Of a stretch of DNA of 64,000 nucleotides, positions 1 to 19,291 are shown piece by piece (the first letter of the stretch is position 1; the number at the start of each line of letters is the position of its first letter). Source of the stretch: Struthio camelus. Taxonomy: Eukaryota; Chordata; Aves; Struthioniformes; Struthionidae. The stretch covers positions 441,501 to 505,500 of the forward strand of contig NC_090953.1 of assembly GCF_040807025.1 (NCBI RefSeq), in the 5' to 3' direction. A program made the translations under genes and the position numbers. A model generated the notes under the pieces. It searched no databases and was not told the origin of the DNA. It saw only the letters and a list, made by a program, of their open reading frames with translations.

Positions 1-3000
1 TGTCCTGGAGCAGGTCATACCAGTGGTCCATGGTGAAGAGGATGAAGACAGTCACCACTGCATTGGAAAAGCTGCTGCAGACAGAGAACGGCTCTGTCAG
101 GTGTGGTCTCTGTGTTCTCCTGCCCATCAGCTGTGTGAGCTGGGGCAGGGTGAAGCACATTCCTGAAGAGCCTGGCTGCCATCCCGGTCCACGTGCAGTG
201 TGCCCTGCCTTGTGCGCCCCGCTGCCCTGCTGCCTAGCTGCTCTGGACTTCGCCCAGCCTGGGTGCAGGAGAGTCTCTGTGGGTATTTTAGGATACAAGT
301 GTTATGTGCTTCTGGATGGGGTGCTGGGCGTGGCAGGGCTCTATCGGACCATCAGAGATCTCATGGGGGCTAGAACCTATCCTTGTGGTGGAAGCCAGAG
401 CACAAGATGGCAGTGGAAGTTGTGGGGTTTTCCCCTCAGTCATAAAGTACTGGTTTCCCTCCCCAGCATCACACTGCCCTGCACCCACTGGCATCCCACA
501 TACATGTGGCAGCTCTAATCAGCACTTTGGGCAGCCTGAGCCGCAGCAGCAGCCCTGTCTCCCTATACACACTGCTAGAGCATGGATTGGGCTGGGGAGG
601 AGATGGCCGAGATGTGCGGCACTAGGATGGTGCCAGTGCCTGGTATCAATATCGCATGTTGGAGAAAGCAGCTACAGGAGCCCAGGGCAGCAGGCAGAGA
701 AGATGTTGCGAGGTGGAGGCTGGGCACTGAGCCTGCACGACAGAGGCACTTTACCTGAAGTAGTCCTTGTAGTTTCGATCTGCATAGTGCGAGTGAGTGT
801 AGTTCTCAAAGAAGAAGACACCAGAGACAGCAAACACGTAGAAGAAAACGAGCAGGAACAGGAGGATGTAGGTCATGGCCTGGGATGGGGTAGAGGCAAG
901 GCTGTCAGGACAGGCAGTGTTGGCACTTAGCAGGGAAGGGCAGAACATCGGGGTGCTGCTGCACTGGGGGACGGTGGCTGTTCCTGGGTGCCAGGAGTCA
1001 GCCCGGAGCATTTGGGCTCTGGGGAGTACTCGGGCAGGGGCAGGAAGAGGGTTGCAGTGGGTGAAGGCAGGTGTTGGCTGTGCGGTAGGGTACAGGTGTG
1101 ACATGCTCTGCTGGGAAACGAGCTGCAGTAGATATGTGGCACAGCAGTGGCTTTCCCACTGCCATTGTATCCCAGGCCCACCTTCAAGGCCTTTGCTATG
1201 GCCATGATGATCCGCCGGACCTGCTGGAACCTGCAGAACAGCTTTAAGGAGCGGAGGATGCGGAAGACACGGCGGACTCTCTTGGAGACAGACTCTTCTG
1301 CGATGTGGAAGAGGTACAAGAACTCGGGGATGAGTGACTGCAGCCAGGAAACAGCGTGGAGGTCTCAAACCTGATAGCCAGGCCAAGGTAGCCCTCTGCC
1401 CCCACGGCCACCCCATGCTGCAGCAGTCCAGCCATCTTCCCACACTATTGGGGAGCTGGCAGCCCCAGCCTGTGACGAAAGCCCCTGGCCCAGATGACGG
1501 AGGAAGGAGGGTCTGCACCGGCTGTCCAGAAACCATGAGTCAGACCCAGAAGGATAAGACATCAGCTCCATGAGTGTCCAGGCTGTCTAGTTTTGGCCTG
1601 GGGTAGCCCCATTTTCCAACCTCCAATTTTTTGCACCAGTGGAAGCAGACCTCTTGTAAACTGGTGGCTCCAGAGGCAGGTGCTGGGGAGGGCTCAGACA
1701 GCTGGAGAGCTGGCAGAGCGGCACTGAGCCGAGCCAGGCAGGAGAGCGTGGCATGGGTCTGAGCAGCCCGGAGCGTGCAGCAGGAACATCGCTGGCAGGA
1801 GCAGCCAGAGCCTATCTGTGGGATTTCCAGGGCAGCGAAGGACCCCCACCCCACCCCACCCCACCCCACGTTGTGCCCTAGCTCTAGGGTAGGCAGCTGA
1901 TGCCACCTCCAGGGACTCACGGTGCTGCTCTGGGGCTCGCCCAGGGGCTCTTACCACAAAGGTGATAGTGAAGTCGAAGATGTTCCACCCACTCTTCCAA
2001 TAGCCCCTGAAGCTGACCAGCCAGTTCAGTGCAATATCAATGATGAAAATGATAGCAATGACCCAGACTGCTACCTCCAGGGCAGTGGTTATGGTGTGGC
2101 TCATGCTGGTCCTCTTCATCAGCTCTGGGGAGCATAGGGGACAGTTGTTGACGCTCAGCTCTCAGCAAGGGGAGACAGCTATATAGGGTGAAGGCAGGAG
2201 AGAGGCTGCTGAAAGGGGAAACAATGGTGGGATAGAAATGCTGTGCTGAATGATGTCCCAAAAAGTCCAGCCGAGCTGCCAGCCTGGCTGTGATGGGAGG
2301 GAGTGCTCAGAAGCTGAGCTTTGAGGGCAAGGCCTGGCGGGATGGCCCAATTTGAGGCATAGGTCCTCAGAAGGGTGAGATGGGATGCAGCAGGATAGGA
2401 GGTTGATGCACAGCCAGGGAAGCTGGGTATCTGAAATTAACCATTGATAAAATTTGGCCACTAGCGCTGGCTCTTGTGGGCAAGTCTTGCAAAACCACCA
2501 GCTACAGAGCATCCCTTCGCAGCAGCCCTAAGCCTACTGCCATGGTGTAGCATGAAATGCAGCCAAGCCTGCTGTGCGGGGAGGGCTCAGCCTGGGGAGA
2601 TCCAGGCCTGGAGCCCGTGTCAGGGTCAGGCTGGTACCATGCAGCAAGAAGGAGAGGCCATTCCTGCTCACCACTTTTGATCATCAGGACAAATGTGTTC
2701 AGGAAGATCAGGAAGATGATGAAGCTTCTGAAGACCATGCCTGAGGTTTGTCATTGAGGAAAACTCAGGACACTAATTGCCTGTCAAACTCCATGGACAG
2801 AGGCACTCACAAATGGGACTCAGAGATGCACTGAGCACTATGGGACATACTGTTCCACGGACAAGCTTGGGCTTGTCTCAGTACCCTGGCCACAGAGTTC
2901 TGCCTTTGACAAGTGACACTCCAAGCACTGGAAAAGCTGCAAAGTGGTCCCATGAAAAGCTGCTGGGCAACAGCTGCTCACCTGAGAAAGGCATCCGAGG

Positions 3001-4700
3001 AGGGCTTGGGCCTCAGTACTTCAGCCCTCCAGCGCTAAGTCATTCACACGGTCCCTGCTCACCCATCACTGGGCAAAGACAGTGCAGGCTGCCAGTACAC
3101 GGAGCCTCTCTCCCAGCAGGAAGCCAGTTTGATCCATCCCATTCCCAGAGCTTGCCCTCCTCCCCCCCAACTTGGAGGGAGCCTGTCTCCCGTGGGCCAG
3201 CACTGCCCGCTGCTGCATGGTCATCAGGCTGGCTGTGGAGGATACTGCGCAGGAGCCAGGATGCCCAAAGGGCGAGGGGAGGCCAGGGGCTGCTGCGGAC
3301 ATCAATGTGGCTACACAGGTGTTTCTCTGGGGTGATGAGGGTCTTCCTGATGGGACTGATGTTGAAACGGACCAGCTGGTTATGATCAGCGAGCAGCAGC
3401 TTCCTCTGCTTCCTGGGATCTGTGTAGAGACTAAGCAACTCCTAAGGGGGTCTGCCTTCTCCCGTGACTGGCAGGGGTGGCAGGCATGCTGCTGGAGGGA
3501 TGAACTAAGAACCGGTGGCACTGGACAAGGTCTGGCCAAGCAGCACTCTCCAAACAGAAGCAGATGGAGGAAGGACAAGGAAGGAACACTGGAGAAGGAA
3601 AGAGCAGACTTTGCTGGACAGTTTAGTAGGCTGTGTCCAAATCCCCCCAAGAGGCAGGCCATCCTGGATGTGGAGCTTCCTCAAACAACTACACACAGCT
3701 GCGATCAGGCCGGGCTTTGAACCTGCCTTAAATCAAGTCATGTATAGCATTCAGCAGATGCTGTGGGATCACACAGCAGAGCTGGGGTCAGGACACAGGA
3801 GCCCAGCCGTCCCTGTGACAATCCAAGCTTCCATCCAAAGCACTTAATTCCCGGCCACCTTTTTCACTCTGCTCTATGCGCAGCCTCGGCCAGACCTGTT
3901 ACTGGCCACTGAACTGGGGTGTGCAGGAACATTAAGAGGTGCTTTTCTGCCCTGGTGCCATCAGTGAAGTATTTTGGAAGTGGAAATAACTGCATGCTGC
4001 CTGTTTGCCAAATTACCAAATACAGGACAGTAGCTGTGTCTCTTTCTCCTGCTCTAGATGAGACCTGAGCAGAGGATGGGTACAGCTGGAAAAAAACGTT
4101 TAGGCTAGGCTGACTTACCATGCTGCAGCAATATCTATGCAAACAGAGGTGTGAGAGGGGATAGGTCTTAATCTGTCCCTTTCAACCCTGCCAGAGAGAA
4201 GAGGTGGAGGTGCTGCTGGCCAGGTGTGAGAGTCTGGCAGATCTGAAAGGCTCTCAATGGTTAGATTATTGCCATAAACCCTTCCTTTTGAGGGGAAAAT
4301 CCTGACCTCCTGCCTTTCTCCCATTCTGCCAAGCTCTCAGGCACAGCCTTTCACCCACGCCCTTGGGGAGCGATGCAGAGAGCAGGTGGCAAGGCGGACG
4401 GTGAGACAAGCATCTGTGCTACCCATTCACTGCCAGCCTGGCAGACAGGCATCTGGTTACCAAGGAAATCCTTGATGTAGTGTCGGGGGGTCGCTTGGCT
4501 CAGGCCCTGGAGGTGATCCACCAGGTAGAACATGCAGACCAGCTTAGAGCGAATGGCCTCAGCCCGGGGAAGCACCTTCACTGGGGAGCATCTAACGTTT
4601 CTGCAAGCATCCTCCGTGCTCTGAAACAGAGAGGAAGAGCAGCAGCGTGGAAGGTGCCCGTGCTGGCCGCGCCGGGCAGGAGCCTCACCTGAGGATTCAT
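1..4700 (-). CDS. CATSPER2: CATSPER2, sperm cation channel subunit 2 (5' part, runs off left edge)
   Basis: Pore-forming subunit of the CatSper calcium channel of the sperm flagellum. Eight coding exons join in frame on the minus strand: 4689-4700 (start codon, MNPQ), 4461-4620, 3246-3419, 2672-2740, 1955-2124, 1182-1337, 755-879 and 74 down to 1, about 313 residues. Exon 2 encodes the family motif HLQGLSQATPRH. Exon 4 carries S1 (SFIIFLIFLNTFVLMI). Exon 5 carries S2 and the start of S3. Exon 6 carries the S4 voltage sensor with regularly spaced Arg (RRVFRILRSLKL). Exon 7 carries S5, and exon 8 the pore with the T-x-D-x-W filter (TMDHW). All junctions use GT-AG sites and I see no stop or frameshift, so the visible part looks functional. 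S6 and the C-terminal tail lie outside the window. The identification rests on close residue-by-residue similarity to mammalian CATSPER2. Its position next to PDIA3 matches human synteny. Confidence 0.93.
1846..1870. repeat. Short CCCCA tandem repeat in a CATSPER2 intron
   Basis: Five tandem CCCCA-type pentamers lie between CATSPER2 exons 5 and 6. This is simple sequence with no sign of function. Confidence 0.8.
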
Positions 4701-6400
4701 GGCTCGGGCGTTTCTCCGCGCTGCCCTTGCGCTCGGAGGCTCTTGGCGGCACAGAACACAGGCTGACCTCACAGTGTGGAACAGAGGGAGCGCGGAGCCC
4801 TGCTCCGGGCGGGAGCCTGTCCGGGAACAGCCACCGCGGCTGATGACGGCCAGCGTGGAGGAACCTGCCCAGTTACAGCCAGGGTGTGCAGCGCTGCGCA
4901 TGCAGTGCTGGCAGTGCGAGAGCCCCCCACTCCCACTGTCCCCCCAGGCCTGGCCCAGGCACCGGGAGCGCTGGGGCCCGGCCGGCGGGCTCACCTGCAT
5001 GTGGGGGCCTGCTCTGCGGTAGGATGTGCGGTGCAGCTGTTTCACACGGACTAGCAAATGATGGTCACATCCAAGTGAGCAGTGTTATTTCCCAGGCTCA
5101 TTGCTGTCGTGTCGGACACGGGCTCCCCCGCAGCCTTCCAGCCTTCCGGGCCGTGTGCCCCGCTCCCTCCCGCCACTGCCTGGTTCTGCCTGCGGGGGCT
5201 CTGTCGGTACCCGTATTCACGATGTGGCACGACTGAGGTCAAACTCAGAGAAATTCCTGATTCCTCCAGCAGTAGCTAGTCCATTTTCAAACCACTAACA
5301 GCCAATGTAGTGTGAACGCCCTCTGTGCCATGGTATGGACAGCTGGGTGTATGCACCAGGTTGTGCAGATCTGGTGGGCAATACCCGACCCCACTGTCCT
5401 TCTCTTTCCCATTCCTCGGTTTCCAAATCACCCTCTGTGTTTTTCAGGCCTCCATAAACTCGCAAAATATTTCCTCCTTCATTCTTTTTTCCTTCATCTT
5501 CCTAAACTAGTCTGTTCTGATTTTGGATCCTTTAGGAGTAATTTCTGTTAGGCAATAAAAATAACAGGTGATTCTTTTGTTTCTATAACAGGAAAGATCA
5601 TTTTTTTTCAGCCCTGCAGTTTTGAAATACCATCTCTAGAGTCTTGTTCTTAGGCGAGTCTAGAGAACAGAAATTTCTCCTGTGCTTTTGGAGAAAGAAT
5701 GTGGCAGCAAGGATTTGGAGCACCTCCAGAAGCAGGGAACATCAGCCATGGTCAGCGTTAGGCAGCTCTTGTGCTGTATTCCTCATAAGGAAACCCCGCA
5801 GGACTATGGCACTATCAGGAGGTGGTCGAGGGACACGAAACGAGCATGCCTGCTTACAGCTCACCAGTGAAGGCTGGCGCTTCAGCAGTAGCTCGAGTAT
5901 TAAAGGACGTGATGTGCTCCTGATCATGCCACCAAACAGTAAAGGTTATAAATGAAGGCTAATGGATTAAGACGAACCCGATGCTGACTGTGGCTAGGAG
6001 CACAGAAGCACTGCAAGGCGGGGAAACACAGCCCTGCTTTATAGCCATGGAAAGGGATCCGGCAGAGGGCTGCAAGGTCGGCTGTGTAAGAGCGATTGCG
6101 AGGGCGGAGGATGAAGCACTTCTCAGAGCCGTCTCCCGAGGCTGTGCTGCAAGGCTGCTGGGCTGGACACGCACCTGCACAGCGCTGGAGGCAGAAACAA
6201 CTCCCCCAAAACCACGTGCAAGTGTTACTTCCCGACTAACGGTGTGTCTTCCACACAGGACGGCCTTGGCAGGGCTCTACTAACAATCAGGTAGTGATGA
6301 AACGGGTGAACTCCCCTCCCCTAGATGCTGGCAATCCTTCAACAGCAGGTGGCTCTCCGTCAGTTGGTGCCTCCAAGACCCGTTTCCTGGGCCCAGCAGA
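4701..6400. other. CATSPER2-PDIA3 intergenic DNA, no gene seen
   Basis: The CATSPER2 5' side is GC-rich up to about 5.3 kb. The rest is mixed sequence with only short random reading frames. I recognise no exon, RNA gene or mobile element here. The CATSPER2 promoter should lie just above 4700, but no TATA box is evident. Confidence 0.5.
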
Positions 6401-6515
6401 GCCCAGCATTACTGGGTGGTGCGGGCTGGGTGGTGGGCCGGGCCCCGGGTTACTGTGCAGCCCACCGACGTTGGCCCAGGCCTGAGGTAACTGGGCGGCC
6501 CGGGGACGTCGGCCT

Positions 6516-7340
6516 GGGCCAGGTAGCAGGACGGGCCCGGGGTTACCGGGCAGCCCGGGGACGCCAACACGGCACAGGCGGCGGGACGGGCCCGGGGTTA
6601 CCGGGCGGCCCGGGGACGTCAACACGGCACAGGCGGCGGGACGGGCCCGGGGTTACCGGGCGGCCCGGGGACGTCAACACGGCACAGGCGGCGGGACGGG
6701 CCCGGGGTTACCGGGCGGCCCGGGGACGTCAACACGGCACAGGCGGCGGGACGGGCCCGGGGTTACCGGGCGGCCCGGGGACGCCAACACGGCACAGGCG
6801 GCGGGACGGGCCCGGGGTTACCGGGCGGCCCGGGGACGCCAACACGGCACAGGCGGCGGGACGGGCCCGGGGTTACCGGGCGGCCCGGGGACGTCAACAC
6901 GGCACAGGCGGCGGGACGGGCCCGGGGTTACCGGGCGGCCCGGGGACGTCAACACGGCACAGGCGGCGGGACGGGCCCGGGGTTACCGGGCGGCCCGGGG
7001 ACGTCAACACGGCACAGGCGGCGGGACGGGCCCGGGGTTACCGGGCGGCCCGGGGACGCCAACACGGCACAGGCGGCGGGACGGGCCCGGGGTTACCGGG
7101 CGGCCCGGGGACGCCAACACGGCACAGGCGGCGGGACGGGCCCGGGGTTACCGGGCGGCCCGGGGACGCCAACACGGCACAGGCGGCGGGACGGGCCCGG
7201 GGTTACCGGGCGGCCCGGGGACGTCAACACGGCACAGGCGGCGGGACGGGCCCGGGGTTACCGGGCGGCCCGGGGACGCCAACGCGGCACAGGCGGCGGG
7301 ACGGGCCCGGGGTTACCGGGCAGCCCGGGGCCGGGCCCGG
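6516..7340. repeat. 55-bp GC-rich minisatellite upstream of PDIA3
   Basis: The marker GGCACAGGCGG recurs at exactly 55-bp intervals from 6571 to 7286, giving about 14 near-identical units. Diverged copies extend left to about 6410. Units differ mainly at one position, GGGACGTCAACAC versus GGGACGCCAACAC, which gives two interspersed unit types. The array ends about 300 bp before the PDIA3 start codon, at the edge of its CpG island. Because 55 is not a multiple of three, all three plus frames stay open across the array. The long reading frame at 6325-8028 is therefore an artefact of the repeat. Confidence 0.95.
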
Positions 7341-7477
7341 GGCCGGGGGGCGGGGCGGGGCCGGGGCCCGGGGCCGGGGGGCGGGGCGGGGCCGGGGGGC
7401 GGGGCCGGGCCGGACCGTCCCCCCATCCCGCGCCTGTGAGGGGGAGGGGAGGCGGTGCCGTTCTCCGCCCCGCCCAA

Positions 7478-7496
7478 CGTTGCGTCAGCCCATTGG
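7478..7496 (-). promoter_or_regulatory. ERSE-like element in the PDIA3 promoter (reverse orientation)
   Basis: Read on the minus strand this is CCAAT, nine bases, then CAACG. It differs by one base from the ER stress response element CCAAT-N9-CCACG, which is bound by NF-Y with ATF6. It lies about 150 bp upstream of the PDIA3 start codon. PDIA3 is an ER-stress-inducible gene in mammals, so the site makes sense, but its activity is inferred. Confidence 0.6.
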
Positions 7497-7526
7497 CCAA
7501 GTGTCGTGTGACGCGCGGCACAGCGG

Positions 7527-7545
7527 CCAATGGAAAGCTGCCACA
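7527..7545 (+). promoter_or_regulatory. ERSE-like element in the PDIA3 promoter (forward orientation)
   Basis: CCAAT, nine bases, then CCACA: one mismatch to the ERSE consensus CCAAT-N9-CCACG with the correct spacing. It sits 31 bp downstream of the reverse ERSE-like element, so the two CCAAT boxes point towards opposite strands. A TGACGCG motif lies between them. Confidence 0.6.
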
Positions 7546-7646
7546 CGGCAGATCCGGCTGGAGGGTGGGACTTCCGGCCGTGCGGGCCCCCGGCGCCTGT
7601 TCAGCCGCCGCCGCCGCCGAGGAGGAGGGAGCGCCGCCCGCCCGCC

Positions 7647-16731
<9,085 letters not shown>

Positions 16732-16999
16732 AGTACCTGCTCACCATCTTGTCAGGATGAGCTCTGTGAATTGGGGGAGCACTGGGCAGCCTGGGGTCAA
16801 ATCTGGGATGTGGAGAGCCAATGACCAATGCCACATGGGCTGAAGGGACCCAGCTGCTGTATTTAGTTCTGTTTAATTCCCTGCCGTCTCTTAGCTGCAC
16901 TGTTGTGGGGCTCCCCAGACTGGTTTGTTTTGTGGTTTGGGAGGGGGTGGGGGGCAGGGTTATTTTCTAATTTTTTTTGTACATTTGGAGAAGTGAAAC

Positions 17000-17005
17000 A
17001 ATAAA
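17000..17005 (+). terminator. PDIA3 polyadenylation signal AATAAA
   Basis: A canonical AATAAA lies 269 bp after the PDIA3 stop codon. A T-rich tract precedes it. Confidence 0.85.
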
Positions 17006-17019
17006 ATGGCCCCCTTAAA

Positions 17020-18730
17020 CCCCAGTTTCTCTCTCCTATGGAGACCTCTCAAAGCCGAGATACTGCTATCTAGGCAAAAACTCCCTACTGTGAAGGAGGC
17101 TAGGAGGAGGTTAGAAGGCTTTGTCTTCTGGATCATAAGCTCGGCCTGCAATTTGTTCCCCTCTCTTCCTCAGCTAATGAGAGTCATTCCAGAGTGCAGT
17201 GGCAGCAACTCTCTCAATGTGCTGTGCTTCAGGTGCTACAGTAACACAGGTTTGGGGCACAAGGAATGTGTTCACAAATGCTTCTGTTGTCTGCTTTCTG
17301 CCTGACAGGGTAGTAATGCTTCAGCAAGCTTAGAGCTACGTAGTACTTAATGTGACTGTGCAGTCTAGACAAATGCAGATATACCGAACAGTCTCGCAGT
17401 AGGGCTTGCTCAGCAGCATATAAACAGCAGCAATGAATCAGTTTTTAAGCTGGTGTAAAAGTAGTCAAAGGTATGGGAGAAGCACTAATAATTACATATT
17501 CTACCCAAATACCGGTAAGGCCAGGGCTGAATGAGTTTTTTGCAGCCAGCAGGCTTCTCTGGCAAAGATCCTTGTCTGTGACTCTTGTGTGTGGTTAGGG
17601 GCAGTTAAGACCTGTTAATTATAAAGCTGTTACTTCCCTTGGTAGAAAACCACCCAGGAGTGGTGGCTTTCCTCTGGAGGGAGAGGAATATGATCCTGTG
17701 CTGCAGTCAGATTGCGTAGGCTGTGACTGACCATCTCAGACAGTCCTTTCTTGTTTTGGGACCAGAATGTGCTGGCAGAAAAGGTCAGGACTGATACTGT
17801 GGGAGAACTGAGATGAGCCGTTGCCCTGGATCTTTGCGTTTCTCTGGCTGCATGTGAGTTGAGTGAGGGACTGGTAGACTCAACACGCTGCTGCGTGTTG
17901 CAGCAGTAACCATGGTAAGAGCTAGTGCTTGCTTTCTCCGTGTGTTCCTCCCCCATACTTCCAAAGGGCTGTGTACTAATTATTTATTGCTGCTTGAATT
18001 CTCTGGGTGCAGCAGATCACACAGCACTCAACATGGTCCTATGTCTATAGCAGCTGTGCAGAATCAGTTCTGAAGTGCAAGAACTTTTTCTCCAGCTACG
18101 CCTTCCTATACTACTGCTTCTGGTTGATAGCTGCTCTGTGTCACAGAGCAGATGTTAAGGTGTTGGGTGGGGAGGAAAGATGATATTCAGTGATCCTAGA
18201 GCAAAATCTGAGTTCCTTACATGTCAAGCTGGCAGAATCCCTGCAGCAGGCTACTGACCTGATGCAAGGGATGGGGGAAGAACAGCAGGTGTCTGGTTTT
18301 GACTGTTGATAACTAACTTAAGGAAACAGTACTTCACTTTTACACAAGGGGGAAGCTACCACCCTGAGCCAGGTAAGGGAGAACAAGGGGAAGCTTTTCT
18401 CTGATCCTTGCCTTGTTCCAAAGCCTGACTCCTCAGAACTGATGGTAGCTGGGTGCTAAGCATGACTTTAAGTTTTTTTTCAAATGGTATGACTGAGAGC
18501 CACTCTCAATAAGCATTGGTGTCCATTCCCAGGCCAGCAGGGGTGAAGTAACCATAGGATTGGTGGGTGTTAGATTTTCTGGTGACAGGGATAAGGAGGA
18601 TGTGAGAAAGGCACTTTCTGTGGCCAAGAGAGCAAGGGTGCTGGTGCCTGCCCAGATGCCCAATACTGCAAACAGTGGCTAAACTGAAGCTAATAAGTTT
18701 TCAGGTGAGAAGAGACAGAATTCTAAGGAA
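17020..18730. other. PDIA3-ELL3 tail-to-tail interval, no gene seen
   Basis: The sequence has moderate GC and only short random reading frames. It lies between the 3' ends of PDIA3 (plus) and ELL3 (minus). I recognise no gene, RNA or repeat. Confidence 0.5.
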
Positions 18731-18733
18731 GAC

Positions 18734-18739
18734 TTTATT
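18734..18739 (-). terminator. Probable ELL3 polyadenylation signal
   Basis: AATAAA on the minus strand, about 550 bp beyond the ELL3 stop codon. It is the first canonical signal I noticed downstream of the gene. Confidence 0.5.
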
Positions 18740-19291
18740 CACAGATATCTCATGAGACACATCATCAAACCTACTTCCTGTGAATGACAAGGGCCTTGCT
18801 TTGGCTTCTGCTGTGCTAAGAGCAAAACTGCTTTGGAGGTCTGCAGTGGAAGCTATCTCCACCTCATGCTGCTTCCTAGCTAAACGCCACCAAAGGCAGT
18901 CACTACCCAAAGGTGGTCACCCAAAGTGACAGAGACCAGCTTGGGGTGGCACAGGCCTCAGGAAAAGGGCCTTTGGATGCCTTGCGCAGCCTCTCCTCTG
19001 TCCCAGGCAGTATGGCTGGGCAGCCAAGGCTCCCCTGCAGGGAGCAGTAAACCAGTTTGCAACAGGTCACCTGGGGCACCATGCAGTTGAAACAACATGC
19101 TTCTAACAGCAACCAGGCAGCTGTCCTGTGCAGTAGCCACATGCGCAGGCTAATGGGCGCTAAGGGAAGCACTGACAATATTGTGACTCTTAACCTAATG
19201 CACTTTCTCTCTCGTGCACTTCTTCCTCTTCTACACTCCAGGGGGGCATGGGTCTTAAGAAGTGGTGGGGCGAACTACTGCAGCAGCTCGC

